The notes beneath the pieces are model-generated. The model was not told where the DNA came from. It saw nothing but the letters and a program-made list of their open reading frames with translations, and did no database searches. Positions 26,945-35,868 of a stretch of 64,000 nucleotides of DNA are shown piece after piece. This stretch comes from CAWCGU01 sp963838095 (lineage in GTDB: Bacteria > Actinomycetota > Thermoleophilia > Solirubrobacterales > 70-9), in assembly GCA_963838095.1 (NCBI GenBank), contig CAWIPO010000008.1, positions 186,001-250,000 of the forward strand. The letters run 5' to 3'. Position numbers and translations under genes: made by a program. How positions within the stretch are numbered: the stretch's first letter is position 1; every line of letters starts with the position of its first letter.

Positions 26945-28052
26945 GCAGCTCCTCTGTGTGCTCGCCGAGGCGGGGTGCGGGGCGGCCGATCGGTGGGCGC
27001 TCGCCCGCGAGTCGCAGCGGCCCCGCGGGCATCAACAGCTCCGTCCCAGCCAGCCGTTCCTCGGTGCGCAGCGCCGCGGTCGCCTCCACGTGCGGATCCT
27101 GAATCACCTCGTCGAGCGTAAGCGTCACCGCCGCCGGGATCCCCGCCTCCGCGAGTGCCTCGCGCAACTCCTCCCCTGCCCAGCCCCGAACCGCATCGGC
27201 GAGCGGCCCCCGAATCTCGTCCTGATTCGCGACCCGTAGCTGATTCGAAGCGAAGCGCTCGTCATCTGCCCACTCGTCGAGGCCCAGCAACGGACAAAGT
27301 CGCCTCCACTGCTCGTCCTCCCACACCGCCAGCCAGATGAGTGCGTCAGACGTGGCGAACTGGTCCGCCAGCAGGGCGTGGCTTGCGTTGCCGAGCCGCT
27401 CGAGCGGCTCGCCGCGCGCCGAGCGGATCGCAAACGCAGGCGCGTTCAGCATCAGACCGACCTCGAACAGGGAAACCGTGACGCGCTGCGGATCACCCGA
27501 TTGCTCGTGCGCGCGCAGCCCGGCGAGTGCTCCGAACGCCGCGGTCAGCGCCGTCGCCACGTCCACGATCGGCGCTCCGGCACGCATCGGCTGCCCGTCG
27601 GGCTCGCCGGTGATCGCGACGATCCCCGCCATCGCCTGCACGATCGGGTCGAGCGCGGGCCGATCCGCGTATGGCCCCTGACGCCCGAATGCGCTGACTT
27701 CGACCACCACCGGCGCTCCCTCGAGGCCCATTCGCCGCGCCGCGTCTGGGCGCTTGTTGTGAACCACCACGCCTGACCCGCTCACCAGCTCCGCCAGCTT
27801 CTCCACGTCGCCGGGAGCATCGAGATCGGCGACCACTCCGCGCTTGCCGCGGTTGACGAACGCGAACGTCGCCGACAGGTCGCCGGCGATCTCGCCGCCG
27901 ATCCTCCGCAGCGGATCGCCGCTGGGAGGCTCCACCTTGACCACGTCCGCGCCGAGGTCTCCCAGCATCGCGGCGGCGAGTGGTCCGGCGACGAAAGTTG
28001 CCGCGTCGAGCACCCTCACGCCGGCGAGAGGGCCGTCGCGCTGCTCACCCAT
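26937..28052 (-). CDS. CaiB/BaiF family (class III) CoA transferase
   Basis: 371 aa. N-terminal GVRVLDAATFVAGPLAAAMLGDLGADVVKVEPP, including the catalytic-Asp region later at ALDPIVQAMAGI, and the usual SLFEVGL and late RPAPRLGEHTEELL. These enzymes move CoA between acyl-CoA and free acids. ATG 28052 is 5 nt after the stop of the SDR gene, so the two are cotranscribed. Likely part of lipid or branched acid catabolism. Confidence 0.9.
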   Translation of the reverse strand: MGEQRDGPLAGVRVLDAATFVAGPLAAAMLGDLGADVVKVEPPSGDPLRRIGGEIAGDLSATFAFVNRGKRGVVADLDAPGDVEKLAELVSGSGVVVHNKRPDAARRMGLEGAPVVVEVSAFGRQGPYADRPALDPIVQAMAGIVAITGEPDGQPMRAGAPIVDVATALTAAFGALAGLRAHEQSGDPQRVTVSLFEVGLMLNAPAFAIRSARGEPLERLGNASHALLADQFATSDALIWLAVWEDEQWRRLCPLLGLDEWADDERFASNQLRVANQDEIRGPLADAVRGWAGEELREALAEAGIPAAVTLTLDEVIQDPHVEATAALRTEERLAGTELLMPAGPLRLAGERPPIGRPAPRLGEHTEELLS

Positions 28053-28057
28053 GTCTC

Positions 28058-29056
28058 CTACCAGTGGGTTCCGCCGGTCAGCCTTGCGAACGCTCGCTGC
28101 TCGGCCGTCCCCTTCTCTTCGGGCTCTTCGCCGGGCGCCGGCTCGGCGCCGTCCTTCGAGCCCTCCACGGCCGCCTTGCTGTCCGGGAACAGCTTGTAGG
28201 CGCGGCTCGCGATCGCATCCTGGACCCTCGGCACGGTCGCGTAGGTCGCCGTCGACAAGCGCCCGAACGGCGTCGAGACGTCCTTCGGCTTGCCGATCAT
28301 CGCGTCGGTGATCATCCCCGCAGCCTGATCGGGGCTGATCGAGGGGAAGTAGCGGTAGTGCGTGGTCGGCTTGATCATCGGCGTGCGCACCAAAGGCATG
28401 TGCACCGTGGTCACGCGAATGCCGTCGTCGAGGACCTCTGAGCCGATCACCCTCGAGAAAGCATCGAGCGCGGCCTTCGAGGCGACGTAGGCGGAGAAGC
28501 GGGGGACGTTCGTCTGCACTCCCATCGAGCTGACGTTGATGATGTGGCCGCTGCCCCGCTCCGCCATCCCGGGCAGGACCTTCAGGATCAGCTGCACGGC
28601 GCCGAGATAGTTGAGCTGGATCGTGCGCTCGAAGTCGTGGATGCGGTCGTAGGAGAGGTGGACCGAGCGCCGGATCGAGCGGCCGGCGTTGTTGACGAGG
28701 ACGTCGACCCCGCCGTGCTCGGAGATCACCTCGTCGGCCATCCGCGCGATGTCGTCGAGGTCGGACAGATCGCAGGGATGCACGTGCGCCTCGCCGCCGG
28801 CCTCCGTGATCTCGGTGGCCACCTCCTCCAGCTTCTCGCGCGTGCGCGCCACCAGCACGACCTTCGCGCCGGCGGCGCCGACGCGCAGCGCCGTCGAGCG
28901 CCCGATCCCGGACGACGCCCCGGTGATCATCACCACACGGCCGCCGACCGCATTTTCGAGCGAGCCCCCGCGCAGCCGCGGCAGGCGAGCGGGCGTCGAC
29001 GTTGCCGCCTGGGCGATCCGTCCTCCCATGCGGGTCAAACGGGACTGGATGCTCAT
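28058..29056 (-). CDS. SDR family oxidoreductase with N- and C-terminal extensions
   Basis: 332 aa. A 38-residue basic N-terminal extension precedes the Rossmann motif TGASSGIG; NNAG and YVASK follow. The C-terminal 70 residues (PDSKAAVEGSKDGAEPAPG and after) lie outside the fold. This arrangement recalls mycobacterial SDRs encoded with acyl-chain metabolism. First gene of the SDR-CoA-transferase pair, divergent from the TetR gene with an imperfect CTAC...GTAG palindrome between. Confidence 0.85.
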   Translation of the reverse strand: MSIQSRLTRMGGRIAQAATSTPARLPRLRGGSLENAVGGRVVMITGASSGIGRSTALRVGAAGAKVVLVARTREKLEEVATEITEAGGEAHVHPCDLSDLDDIARMADEVISEHGGVDVLVNNAGRSIRRSVHLSYDRIHDFERTIQLNYLGAVQLILKVLPGMAERGSGHIINVSSMGVQTNVPRFSAYVASKAALDAFSRVIGSEVLDDGIRVTTVHMPLVRTPMIKPTTHYRYFPSISPDQAAGMITDAMIGKPKDVSTPFGRLSTATYATVPRVQDAIASRAYKLFPDSKAAVEGSKDGAEPAPGEEPEEKGTAEQRAFARLTGGTHW

Positions 29057-29116
29057 CGACGTAGTCTTCCACGGATGCGCTGACGTCCGCTGAAGCGGGG
29101 AATGCAGGGGAGCTTG

Positions 29117-29130
29117 CTACTCCGGCGTAG
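29117..29130. promoter_or_regulatory. imperfect CTAC-N6-GTAG palindrome upstream of tetR
   Basis: CTACTCCGGCGTAG lies between the divergent SDR and TetR starts. It has the same 14-bp span as the perfect sites at 25423 and 29840, with one mismatched inner pair. Fits autoregulation. Confidence 0.5.
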
Positions 29131-29142
29131 AATCCAATCGAC

Positions 29143-29808
29143 GTGGCAGCCAACCCAGCGGACACCAAGCAGGCGCAGCGAAGCGACGCCAAGCGGGGGC
29201 GGGCTCCTCACCTCGGCCCCGAGCGCCGCCGGCCGCTGATCCTCGACGCCGCCCTGGAGCTGTTCGTCGAGCAGGGCTACCACGGCACCTCCATGGAGGC
29301 GATCGCCAACGCTGCGGAGGTGACCAAGCCGGTCGTCTACGACTGCTACGCCGGCAAGGAGGAGCTGTTCAAGGCGCTGCTGGATCGCGAGGAGCGGCGC
29401 CTGCTGGCGGCGATCGGGGCCGCGTTCCCGACTTCGCTCGACCTCAGCGACATCGAGGGGTTGCTCCGCGACGGGTTCGTCGCGCTGCTCTCGGCGGCGG
29501 AGGAATCGCCGAACTCATGGAAAGTCGTCTTCGACTCCGAGCACGGCGCGGAGCCGGCGGTCGTGCGCCGCGTGCGCCGCGCCCGCGCCTCGATCGTCTC
29601 CCGCCTCGACTCCCTGATCGAGCCCTATCTGGCGAGCATCGAGGTCACCGACGCCGTCCGCAAGGCGCCGGTGCTCGCCGAGCTCGCTGGCCTCGATGGG
29701 GGAGGCCGGCGTTCGGGTGCTGCTCTGCTCTCGGCGGCGAGTGGGACACCGGACGAGCTCGGCAGATTCCTCGCCCGCGTTGCGGCGCGCGGCCCCTCCT
29801 CTGCCTGA
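29143..29808 (+). CDS. TetR family regulator, probable regulator of the lipid/mce regulon
   Basis: 221 aa. The HTH is RRPLILDAALELFVEQGYHGTSMEAIANAAEVTKPVVYDCY; the remainder is the all-helical ligand domain. Start is GTG 29143. It sits between the SDR-CoA-transferase pair and the mce operon, and copies of CTACC-N4-GGTAG flank it and precede the WS/DGAT-monooxygenase pair, so it is the best candidate to bind that motif. Its ligand might be a fatty acyl-CoA or sterol intermediate; this is inference from its neighbours. Confidence 0.88.
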   Translation: MAANPADTKQAQRSDAKRGRAPHLGPERRRPLILDAALELFVEQGYHGTSMEAIANAAEVTKPVVYDCYAGKEELFKALLDREERRLLAAIGAAFPTSLDLSDIEGLLRDGFVALLSAAEESPNSWKVVFDSEHGAEPAVVRRVRRARASIVSRLDSLIEPYLASIEVTDAVRKAPVLAELAGLDGGGRRSGAALLSAASGTPDELGRFLARVAARGPSSA

Positions 29809-29816
29809 TGGGAGTT

Positions 29817-29853
29817 CCTACTACCGGTAGGAAGCGCTTCTACCATCAGGTAG
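29817..29853. promoter_or_regulatory. tandem operator upstream of the mce operon
   Basis: Two palindromes in 37 bp: CTACCGGTAG (29821-29830, extendable to CCTAC...GTAGG) and CTACC-ATCA-GGTAG (29840-29853). They lie between tetR and yrbEA. The second is identical in architecture to the site at 25423. Probable repression site for the mce operon. Confidence 0.6.
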
Positions 29854-30002
29854 GATTCGCTGCGGTTTGGAGGCCAGCAACCGGCGTGCCGGAGATAGAA
29901 GGCTGTTAGCTTTGCCGGTCCGGCCCGGCGTGTTCGGCGCCTGCCGACTGGGTAACGAGAAACGGAGAGCTCGCGAGGGGCCTTGATGAGGGATCGCGAC
30001 TA

Positions 30003-30854
30003 GTGGCGGGGGGTGCAAATGGCCTCGTGGGCAGGGGCGTTAAGGCCGCGCGCTCGACCTTCAGCAGCTCCGAGATCCCGCCCCGCTCGTGGATCGAGAA
30101 CGCGGGCGGGATGGCCGGGCTCGGAATCCAGGCTCTCGGTCAGCTGGTCACGCCCGGACTCTCCTGGCGGGTCGAGTTCGTCCGCCAGCTGATCTTCTCC
30201 TTCCGCGTCACCCTGATCCCGGCGACGATCGTCGCCTTCGTGATCGGGTTCTCGACGATCGGGATCCAGGGCGGCTCGCTCGCGTCCGCCTTCGGTGCAA
30301 TCGATCGGCTCTCGGCGGTCGCCCCGGTCGCGTTCCTGCGCGAGCTGGGGCCGATCCTGACGACCGCGATCGTCGCCGGCACCCTCGGGAGCACGATCAC
30401 GGCCGAGATCGGCGCTCGCAAGATCCGCCAGGAGATCGAGGCGCTCGAGGTGCTCGGCATCAACCCGGTGCGCAACCTGATCCTGCCGCGGATCGTCGCC
30501 CTTGCGGCGATGATGCCGGTGCTCAACCTGATCGCCTTCTGGGCCGGGATCTTCGGCGCCTTCGTCGCCGCCGTCGGCCTCTATGGCGCCACCCCCGGTG
30601 CGTTCTTCAACCAGCTGCTGCTGCTGACCAACTTCATCGATCTCTGGGGGAGCGAGCTGAAGCTGATCCTCTTCGGGGTCATGATCGGGGTGATCGCCGC
30701 CTACAAGGGGATGCAGGTCGGCGGCGGCGCGGAAGGGGTCGGGCGAGCGGTGAACGAGTCGGTTGTCACCTGCCTGGTGGCGGTGTTCATCGTCAGCGCG
30801 GTCTACACGCAGCTCTTCCTCGCCTTCTATCCCGAAGTCACCTTCGGCGGATGA
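30003..30854 (+). CDS. yrbEA: MlaE/YrbE family permease A of the Mce lipid transporter
   Basis: 283-aa integral membrane protein, first gene of the mce operon. It has the MlaE-family core with several hydrophobic helices and the conserved cytoplasmic EIGARKIRQEIEALEVLGI segment that couples to the ATPase, then NPVRNLILPRIVA. Start is GTG 30003. Together with YrbEB and the ATPase at 23096 it forms the inner-membrane part of a lipid importer. A 4-base ATGA overlap links it to yrbEB. Confidence 0.92.
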   Translation: MAGGANGLVGRGVKAARSTFSSSEIPPRSWIENAGGMAGLGIQALGQLVTPGLSWRVEFVRQLIFSFRVTLIPATIVAFVIGFSTIGIQGGSLASAFGAIDRLSAVAPVAFLRELGPILTTAIVAGTLGSTITAEIGARKIRQEIEALEVLGINPVRNLILPRIVALAAMMPVLNLIAFWAGIFGAFVAAVGLYGATPGAFFNQLLLLTNFIDLWGSELKLILFGVMIGVIAAYKGMQVGGGAEGVGRAVNESVVTCLVAVFIVSAVYTQLFLAFYPEVTFGG

Positions 30855-31684
30855 GCGCGACCCGGCAGCAGAGCGGCACCGTCGAGCGGGCGCGGGGGGC
30901 ACTTCAGTCTCCCGAGCGCATTCCCGTGGTCGACCCGGCGGGCGAATACGCCGGCTTCCTGCTCGAGGGCGCGATCGGGTTCCGGCGGATCGCGCAGTTC
31001 GCGGCCGAGGTCCTGCGCCAGACCGCGCTGCTGGCGGTGGGAAGCGTGCTCGTGATCGTGCTGGTGTCCTTCGTCGCGGGCGCGACCTGCGGGATCGAGG
31101 GCTCGGCGCTCTCGCGCTCTCTCGGCGTCGGGATCGCGGCCCCGATCTTCAGCGCCTTCTGCACGACGCGCGAGATCGTCCCCTTCATCTTCGGGTTCAT
31201 CGTCGCGGCGAAGGTGGGTGGCGGAATCGTCGCCCAGCTCGGAGCGATGCGCGTGAACGAGGAGGTCGACGCGATGGAGGTGATGGGCGTCTCCTCGATG
31301 ACCTACCTCGTCTCCACCCGGATGCTCGCATGCGCGGTGATGCTCCCGATCGCCTTCCTGGTCTCGCTGGCGGCGGCGCACGGCGCCGCCTGGCTGACCT
31401 CGTTCGTGCGCGCGGGGGACGTCTCCCAGGGGACCTGGGAGTTCGCCTTCTACACCGTGCTGACCCCGCAGGACCTCATCTACTCGCTGACGAAGGCGAT
31501 GGTGATCTGTTTCTTCGTCATCCTCACCGCGCTCTACTACGGCTACCGGGTGCGGGGGGGCCCGGTTGAGGTCGGGGTGGCGACCGCTCGCTCGATGGCG
31601 GCGAACCTGATCATCGTCACCGTCCTCAACATGCTGCTGACGTTCATCTTCTGGGGGTTCGACCCGAACCTCCCGATCGCATGA
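30851..31684 (+). CDS. yrbEB: MlaE/YrbE family permease B of the Mce lipid transporter
   Basis: 277 aa, second MlaE-like permease. A hydrophilic N-terminus of about 40 residues is followed by the same fold; the coupling segment is QLGAMRVNEEVDAMEVMGV. Its start overlaps the yrbEA stop and mceA follows after 7 nt. Permeases A and B probably form a heterodimer. Confidence 0.92.
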   Translation: MSATRQQSGTVERARGALQSPERIPVVDPAGEYAGFLLEGAIGFRRIAQFAAEVLRQTALLAVGSVLVIVLVSFVAGATCGIEGSALSRSLGVGIAAPIFSAFCTTREIVPFIFGFIVAAKVGGGIVAQLGAMRVNEEVDAMEVMGVSSMTYLVSTRMLACAVMLPIAFLVSLAAAHGAAWLTSFVRAGDVSQGTWEFAFYTVLTPQDLIYSLTKAMVICFFVILTALYYGYRVRGGPVEVGVATARSMAANLIIVTVLNMLLTFIFWGFDPNLPIA

Positions 31685-31691
31685 GGCACGG

Positions 31692-33032
31692 ATGAGCGAA
31701 GGCGGCTGGCGGCAGGCGGTGGGCGAGGCGGGGCCGACGCTCGCGCGGATCGCGGCGGGGGCAGCGCTGGCGGTGTTCGCCGTCGTGTTGCTGTTGCTCG
31801 TCACCCGTTCGGACGGCAGCTACGAGGTGACGGCGATCTTCGACGACGTTCGCGGCGTGATACCCGGGGGCGACGTCACCGCCGGCTTCCAGAAGGTGGG
31901 CACGGTCGAGGACGTCTACATCGGCGAAGACGAGAAGCCCCGCGTGCGGCTGCGCATCGACGACGATTTTCCCCTCCACCAGGGCGCCTTCCTGAACATC
32001 CGCGCCGCCTCGAACGTCGGCGCGGTGAACCGCGTCGTCGACCTCGAGCAGGGAGATACCAGCGCGCCGCAGCTCGAGGACGGCGCCACCCTGGGGCCGA
32101 GCTCGACCGACCAGCCGGTCGACCTCGACCTCGCCGTCTCCACGCTCGATCCGGAGACGCGCGAGGACGCCGCCAACCTGCTCGCCGGCCTCGATCTCGC
32201 CGTGCGTGGGCGCGGGGACGACTTCAGGCGCGCGCTGCAACACAGCTCCGCAGCCCTGAACGAGACCGCGAACCTGCTCGCCGAGGTGAACCTCGACAGC
32301 GCCGCGGTGGAGTCGCTGGTGGCAAACACGTCCACCGTCGTCGAGGCGCTGGCGGACAGCCGCACCGACCTCGGGCAGGCCGCGGATCGCACCGCCACCC
32401 TGCTCCAGATCGCGGCCGGCCGCCAGGCCGAGCTCGGGCGCTCGCTCGAGCTGCTGGGGCCCGGCCTTCGCGGCGCGCGAGAGGTGATCGACCGCCTCTT
32501 CATCGCGATCCCCAACCTGCGCGTGCTCGTCGCGGGAGCGCGTCCTCTGGTCGACGAGCTGGGCCCGCTCGCTCAGCTGCTGCCGCCGGCGATCTCGGCC
32601 CTGCGGCCGGCGCTGGCCGAGGCCAAGCAGCTCGTGCGCGAGGTCCCGCCGGCGCTCGAGGCATCCCAGCCGGCGCTCGAGGCCACGCTTCCCCTGGTAA
32701 AGCTGCTGACGCCGGCGATCGACTACCTGAACCCGTTCCTGGATCACCTCCGGGTCCGCGTCCCAGAGGTGATGGGCACCTTCCAGCTCTTCGCCGACTC
32801 GAGCTCGAACTACGACGCGAACGGCAACGTGATTCGCTCCGCCCTGATCGGGATCCAGGAGTACCGCCACCCGGAGATCATCGGCCCCTCCACGTTCGGC
32901 CCCGGCGGCGTCGAGGACCCGTTCTTCCGCACCCCGGGCGTGATCGAGGACGAGCCGTGGGACGACTACGCGAACAGCTTCATCGGCGGCGGGCAACCCG
33001 CCTCTGACTTCACAGACGGGGGCGCGGAATGA
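31692..33032 (+). CDS. mceA: MCE family protein A
   Basis: 446 aa. One N-terminal membrane anchor (about 17-38), MlaD/MCE domain (about 43-120, EVTAIFDDVRGVIPGGDVTAG), then a long helical region rich in Leu/Ala heptads and a hydrophilic end. In Mce systems six such proteins build a periplasm-spanning tube carrying lipids to the permease. The stop overlaps the next start by 4 bases, as throughout this operon. Confidence 0.9.
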   Translation: MSEGGWRQAVGEAGPTLARIAAGAALAVFAVVLLLLVTRSDGSYEVTAIFDDVRGVIPGGDVTAGFQKVGTVEDVYIGEDEKPRVRLRIDDDFPLHQGAFLNIRAASNVGAVNRVVDLEQGDTSAPQLEDGATLGPSSTDQPVDLDLAVSTLDPETREDAANLLAGLDLAVRGRGDDFRRALQHSSAALNETANLLAEVNLDSAAVESLVANTSTVVEALADSRTDLGQAADRTATLLQIAAGRQAELGRSLELLGPGLRGAREVIDRLFIAIPNLRVLVAGARPLVDELGPLAQLLPPAISALRPALAEAKQLVREVPPALEASQPALEATLPLVKLLTPAIDYLNPFLDHLRVRVPEVMGTFQLFADSSSNYDANGNVIRSALIGIQEYRHPEIIGPSTFGPGGVEDPFFRTPGVIEDEPWDDYANSFIGGGQPASDFTDGGAE

Positions 33033-34573
33033 ACGACCTCCTCGCGCGCCTCTCGGCGATCGCCGTCGTTGTGTGTGCGGTGATCGCGTTGCTGGCGCTC
33101 CTCGTCACCTCCTCGGTCGGCCTGCGCGGAACCGAGGTCAAGGCCGAGTTCGAGGACGCTTTCCCGCTGCTGCCGGGGATGAACGTGCGGGTCTCCGGCG
33201 CCGTGGCCGGGACCGTGAAGGGAATCGAGCTCACCGACGGCGGCACGGCGATGGTGACGATGGTCCTGAGCGAAGGCACGACTCCCCCGAGCAGCGACGC
33301 CACGGCCGCGGTGCGCCAGCAGGACATCACCGGCGACAGCTACGTGTCGCTGTCGCTCGGGGACGGGACCGAGCCGCTCGGCGACCAGGTGATCCCGGTC
33401 GAGCGCACGATCGTCTCGCCGCGGTTCGACGACCTCCTGAACAGCTTCGACGCCCCGACCCGCAGCGGGCTGAAGTTCATCCTCGTCGAGCTCGGCACCG
33501 CGCTGGAGCGAAACGGCGCCGACGTCAACGAGGCGGTGCTGAACCTGCGCCCGGCGTTCGAGGCCACCGGTGACGCCCTCGACGAGCTCGCGTCGCAAAA
33601 CCAGGCGCTTCGCCAACTGATCGACAGCAGCGAGAGCGTCACCGGGCAGGCGGCGAGCCGGTCGAGCGAGCTCGGCAGCCTCGTCGATTCGCTCGTCGCC
33701 ACGCTCCAGGAGACCGAGGCGCACGCGCCGGCGCTCGACCGCGCCCTCGAAAGGGCCCCCGAGACGGTGACAGCGGCGCGCACCACTCTGGAGAAGCTGA
33801 CGCGCGTCTCGCTCGCCGCCATGCCGCTGGCCCAGACGTTGGTCGAGGCCGCACCCGAGCTTTCGCGCAGCCTCGAGCTCCTTGGACCGTTCCTCGACGA
33901 CGGCGCGGCCAGCCTCGTCGACCTGGAGCCGACGCTGGATCTGACCGAGGAGGCGCTGATCGCCGCCGAGCCGGTGCTGGAGGTTGGAGGGAAGCGGCTG
34001 GCGACGGCGCCGTTCGACCTCGCCGGCGGGCTCGGCAACCTGTTCAAGTACGTGCTCGGCAGCGAGGAGGTGCTGCAGGCCCTGTTCGGAGCTGATTCCT
34101 ACGGCTCCGGCCCCTCGCTCGCCGACGACGTCGGCTTCGGGGCGGTGGCGACGGAGTTCGGCAACCAGCAGGGCTACGAGGACCAGGACCCGAACCGGCG
34201 CTTCATGCGTGCGGTCGGCGTCCTCAGCTGCGAGAGCTTCGGGCTTGAGATCGCCCCCGGCTGCCTCGCTGAAGCGCTGACCATGAGCGCCGGGCCGCAG
34301 CCGAGCCGGGGCGACGGCGTCAGCGGTGGGGACGGTGGCGGTGGCTCCGGGCAGGGCGGCAGCGGTCAGCCGTCACAGGGCGACCAGCCGTCCCCCTCCG
34401 ACGGCGGTGGCGGATCCGGCAACGACGGACAGGACCCGAACCTGCCCCTCCCCGACCTGCCGGACGTGCCGGACGTGCCGGACTTGCCGGACGTCCCGGG
34501 CGACGAGAACCTGCCCGGAGGCGGCATCAACGAGTACCTCGACGAGCTCCTCGACTTCCTGGTGGGACCATGA
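33029..34573 (+). CDS. mceB: MCE family protein B with repetitive Gly/Asp/Pro-rich tail
   Basis: 514 aa. Membrane anchor at 8-27, MCE domain with FPLLPGMNVRVSGAVAGTV, a long helical region, then a conserved globular end at CESFGLEIAPGCL. The last 85 residues are low-complexity: a Gly/Ser/Gln stretch and PDVPDVPDLPDVPGDE. The tail is probably flexible and outermost. Overlaps mceC by 4 bp. Confidence 0.9.
   Translation: MNDLLARLSAIAVVVCAVIALLALLVTSSVGLRGTEVKAEFEDAFPLLPGMNVRVSGAVAGTVKGIELTDGGTAMVTMVLSEGTTPPSSDATAAVRQQDITGDSYVSLSLGDGTEPLGDQVIPVERTIVSPRFDDLLNSFDAPTRSGLKFILVELGTALERNGADVNEAVLNLRPAFEATGDALDELASQNQALRQLIDSSESVTGQAASRSSELGSLVDSLVATLQETEAHAPALDRALERAPETVTAARTTLEKLTRVSLAAMPLAQTLVEAAPELSRSLELLGPFLDDGAASLVDLEPTLDLTEEALIAAEPVLEVGGKRLATAPFDLAGGLGNLFKYVLGSEEVLQALFGADSYGSGPSLADDVGFGAVATEFGNQQGYEDQDPNRRFMRAVGVLSCESFGLEIAPGCLAEALTMSAGPQPSRGDGVSGGDGGGGSGQGGSGQPSQGDQPSPSDGGGGSGNDGQDPNLPLPDLPDVPDVPDLPDVPGDENLPGGGINEYLDELLDFLVGP
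34452..34499 (+). repeat. tandem 9-bp repeats in the mceB tail
   Basis: Near-identical TGCCGGACG units code for repeated P-D-V/L residues. Prone to length variation by slippage; in-frame, so length changes would leave the frame intact. Confidence 0.6.
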
Positions 34574-35868
34574 GCCGCAAGGCGCCGAAGCACATCACTC
34601 GCTACAGCAGCGCGGTCTCGCACACGACCTCGCGGCTGGCCCAGCACAGGATCGCGCTCGGCCTGCTCGTCACCGCGATCGGGGCGTTCCTCGCCTACAT
34701 CGCGTGGATCTCGATCAACGGCCCGCCTTTCCAGGATCGCTATGAGCTCAACGTCCTGATTCGCGACGACTCCCCGATCCTCGAGACGGGGGACGCCGTT
34801 CGCGTCGCCGGCCGCTTCGCCGGGTTCGTGACCGAAGTCGAGCCCGCCCCCGAGCAGGACGCGCTGCTCGTGAAGACTCAGCTCGACCCGGAGTTCGCGC
34901 CCGTAGGCATGGACGCGCGCTCCAACGTCAAGGTGCGCTCGCTGGTCTATCTCACCTATCTGGAGATCTTCCCGGGCGATCGCAGCAACCCGATGCCGGA
35001 GGGCGGGACCATTCCTGTCGAGAACTCCTCCTCCGGCGTCGACCTGCTCGAGGTGGTGCAGCTCTTCGACGCCGAGGCGCGCGAGACCCTGCGCGACACC
35101 ACCGTCGCCCTCGGCACCGGGCTTGCCGGCCGTGGGACCGAGCTCAACTACGCCCTCGCCGACGTCGACGAGACCGCGGTCAACTCCCGCATCGTCCTCG
35201 AGGCGGTGCTCGAGGAGCCGCGGGCTCTGGCGAAGATCATCTCCGGCGCCTCCCGGATGATGAGCGGCCTCGAGGGCGAGCGGCCCGACGACGTCTCCGC
35301 GCTGATCGGCTCATCGAGCTCGGTGCTGGAGGTGCTGGCGGCGCGGCGCGTCGAGCTGGGCACGTCGCTCGAGCTTCTGCGCCCGTTCGAGGACGAGTTC
35401 CTCGCCACGACCCCGGTCGCCGATCCGCTGCTCGACGACGCCGCGGTGTTCGCCGGAGAGGTGGCGCCGCTCGCGCGCCAGGTGACCGCCGCCCTCCCCG
35501 AGGTCAACGACCTGCTCGAGCTCGGCCCCGAGTTGCGTGAGGAGACGGCGGCGATCACCGAGATCGCAGATCCGGTGCTGGAAGCGTTGGCGCCGCAGTT
35601 CACCGCCCTCTACCCGGTCGTCGCATCGCTGCTGCCGATGCTGGACTCGCTCGACGGAGTGGTGGACGCGATCGTTCCGTACCAGAGGGAGATCAAGCGC
35701 GGTGCGAGGGGCCTGATCGAGGCTTCGAAGACCCAGTACCCCGAGGGCCAGACCGCGCCCGGCACCAACGCGCTTCGGTTCGGCATCGTCCTCTTCTGCG
35801 CCGTTGCCCGCAACCCCTACCCCGAGCCGGGCACGGCCATCGACAACTCGGAGCGCTGCGAAGGATGA
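34570..35868 (+). CDS. mceC: MCE family protein C
   Basis: 432 aa. Anchor helix at about 27-47 after a basic N-terminus, MCE domain (ELNVLIRDDSPILETGDAVR, RVAGRFAGFVTEVE), helical tube-forming region, and a final Cys pair (LFCAVARNPYPEPG...SERCEG). Sits between mceB and mceD with 4-base overlaps at both ends. Confidence 0.9.
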   Translation: MSRKAPKHITRYSSAVSHTTSRLAQHRIALGLLVTAIGAFLAYIAWISINGPPFQDRYELNVLIRDDSPILETGDAVRVAGRFAGFVTEVEPAPEQDALLVKTQLDPEFAPVGMDARSNVKVRSLVYLTYLEIFPGDRSNPMPEGGTIPVENSSSGVDLLEVVQLFDAEARETLRDTTVALGTGLAGRGTELNYALADVDETAVNSRIVLEAVLEEPRALAKIISGASRMMSGLEGERPDDVSALIGSSSSVLEVLAARRVELGTSLELLRPFEDEFLATTPVADPLLDDAAVFAGEVAPLARQVTAALPEVNDLLELGPELREETAAITEIADPVLEALAPQFTALYPVVASLLPMLDSLDGVVDAIVPYQREIKRGARGLIEASKTQYPEGQTAPGTNALRFGIVLFCAVARNPYPEPGTAIDNSERCEG

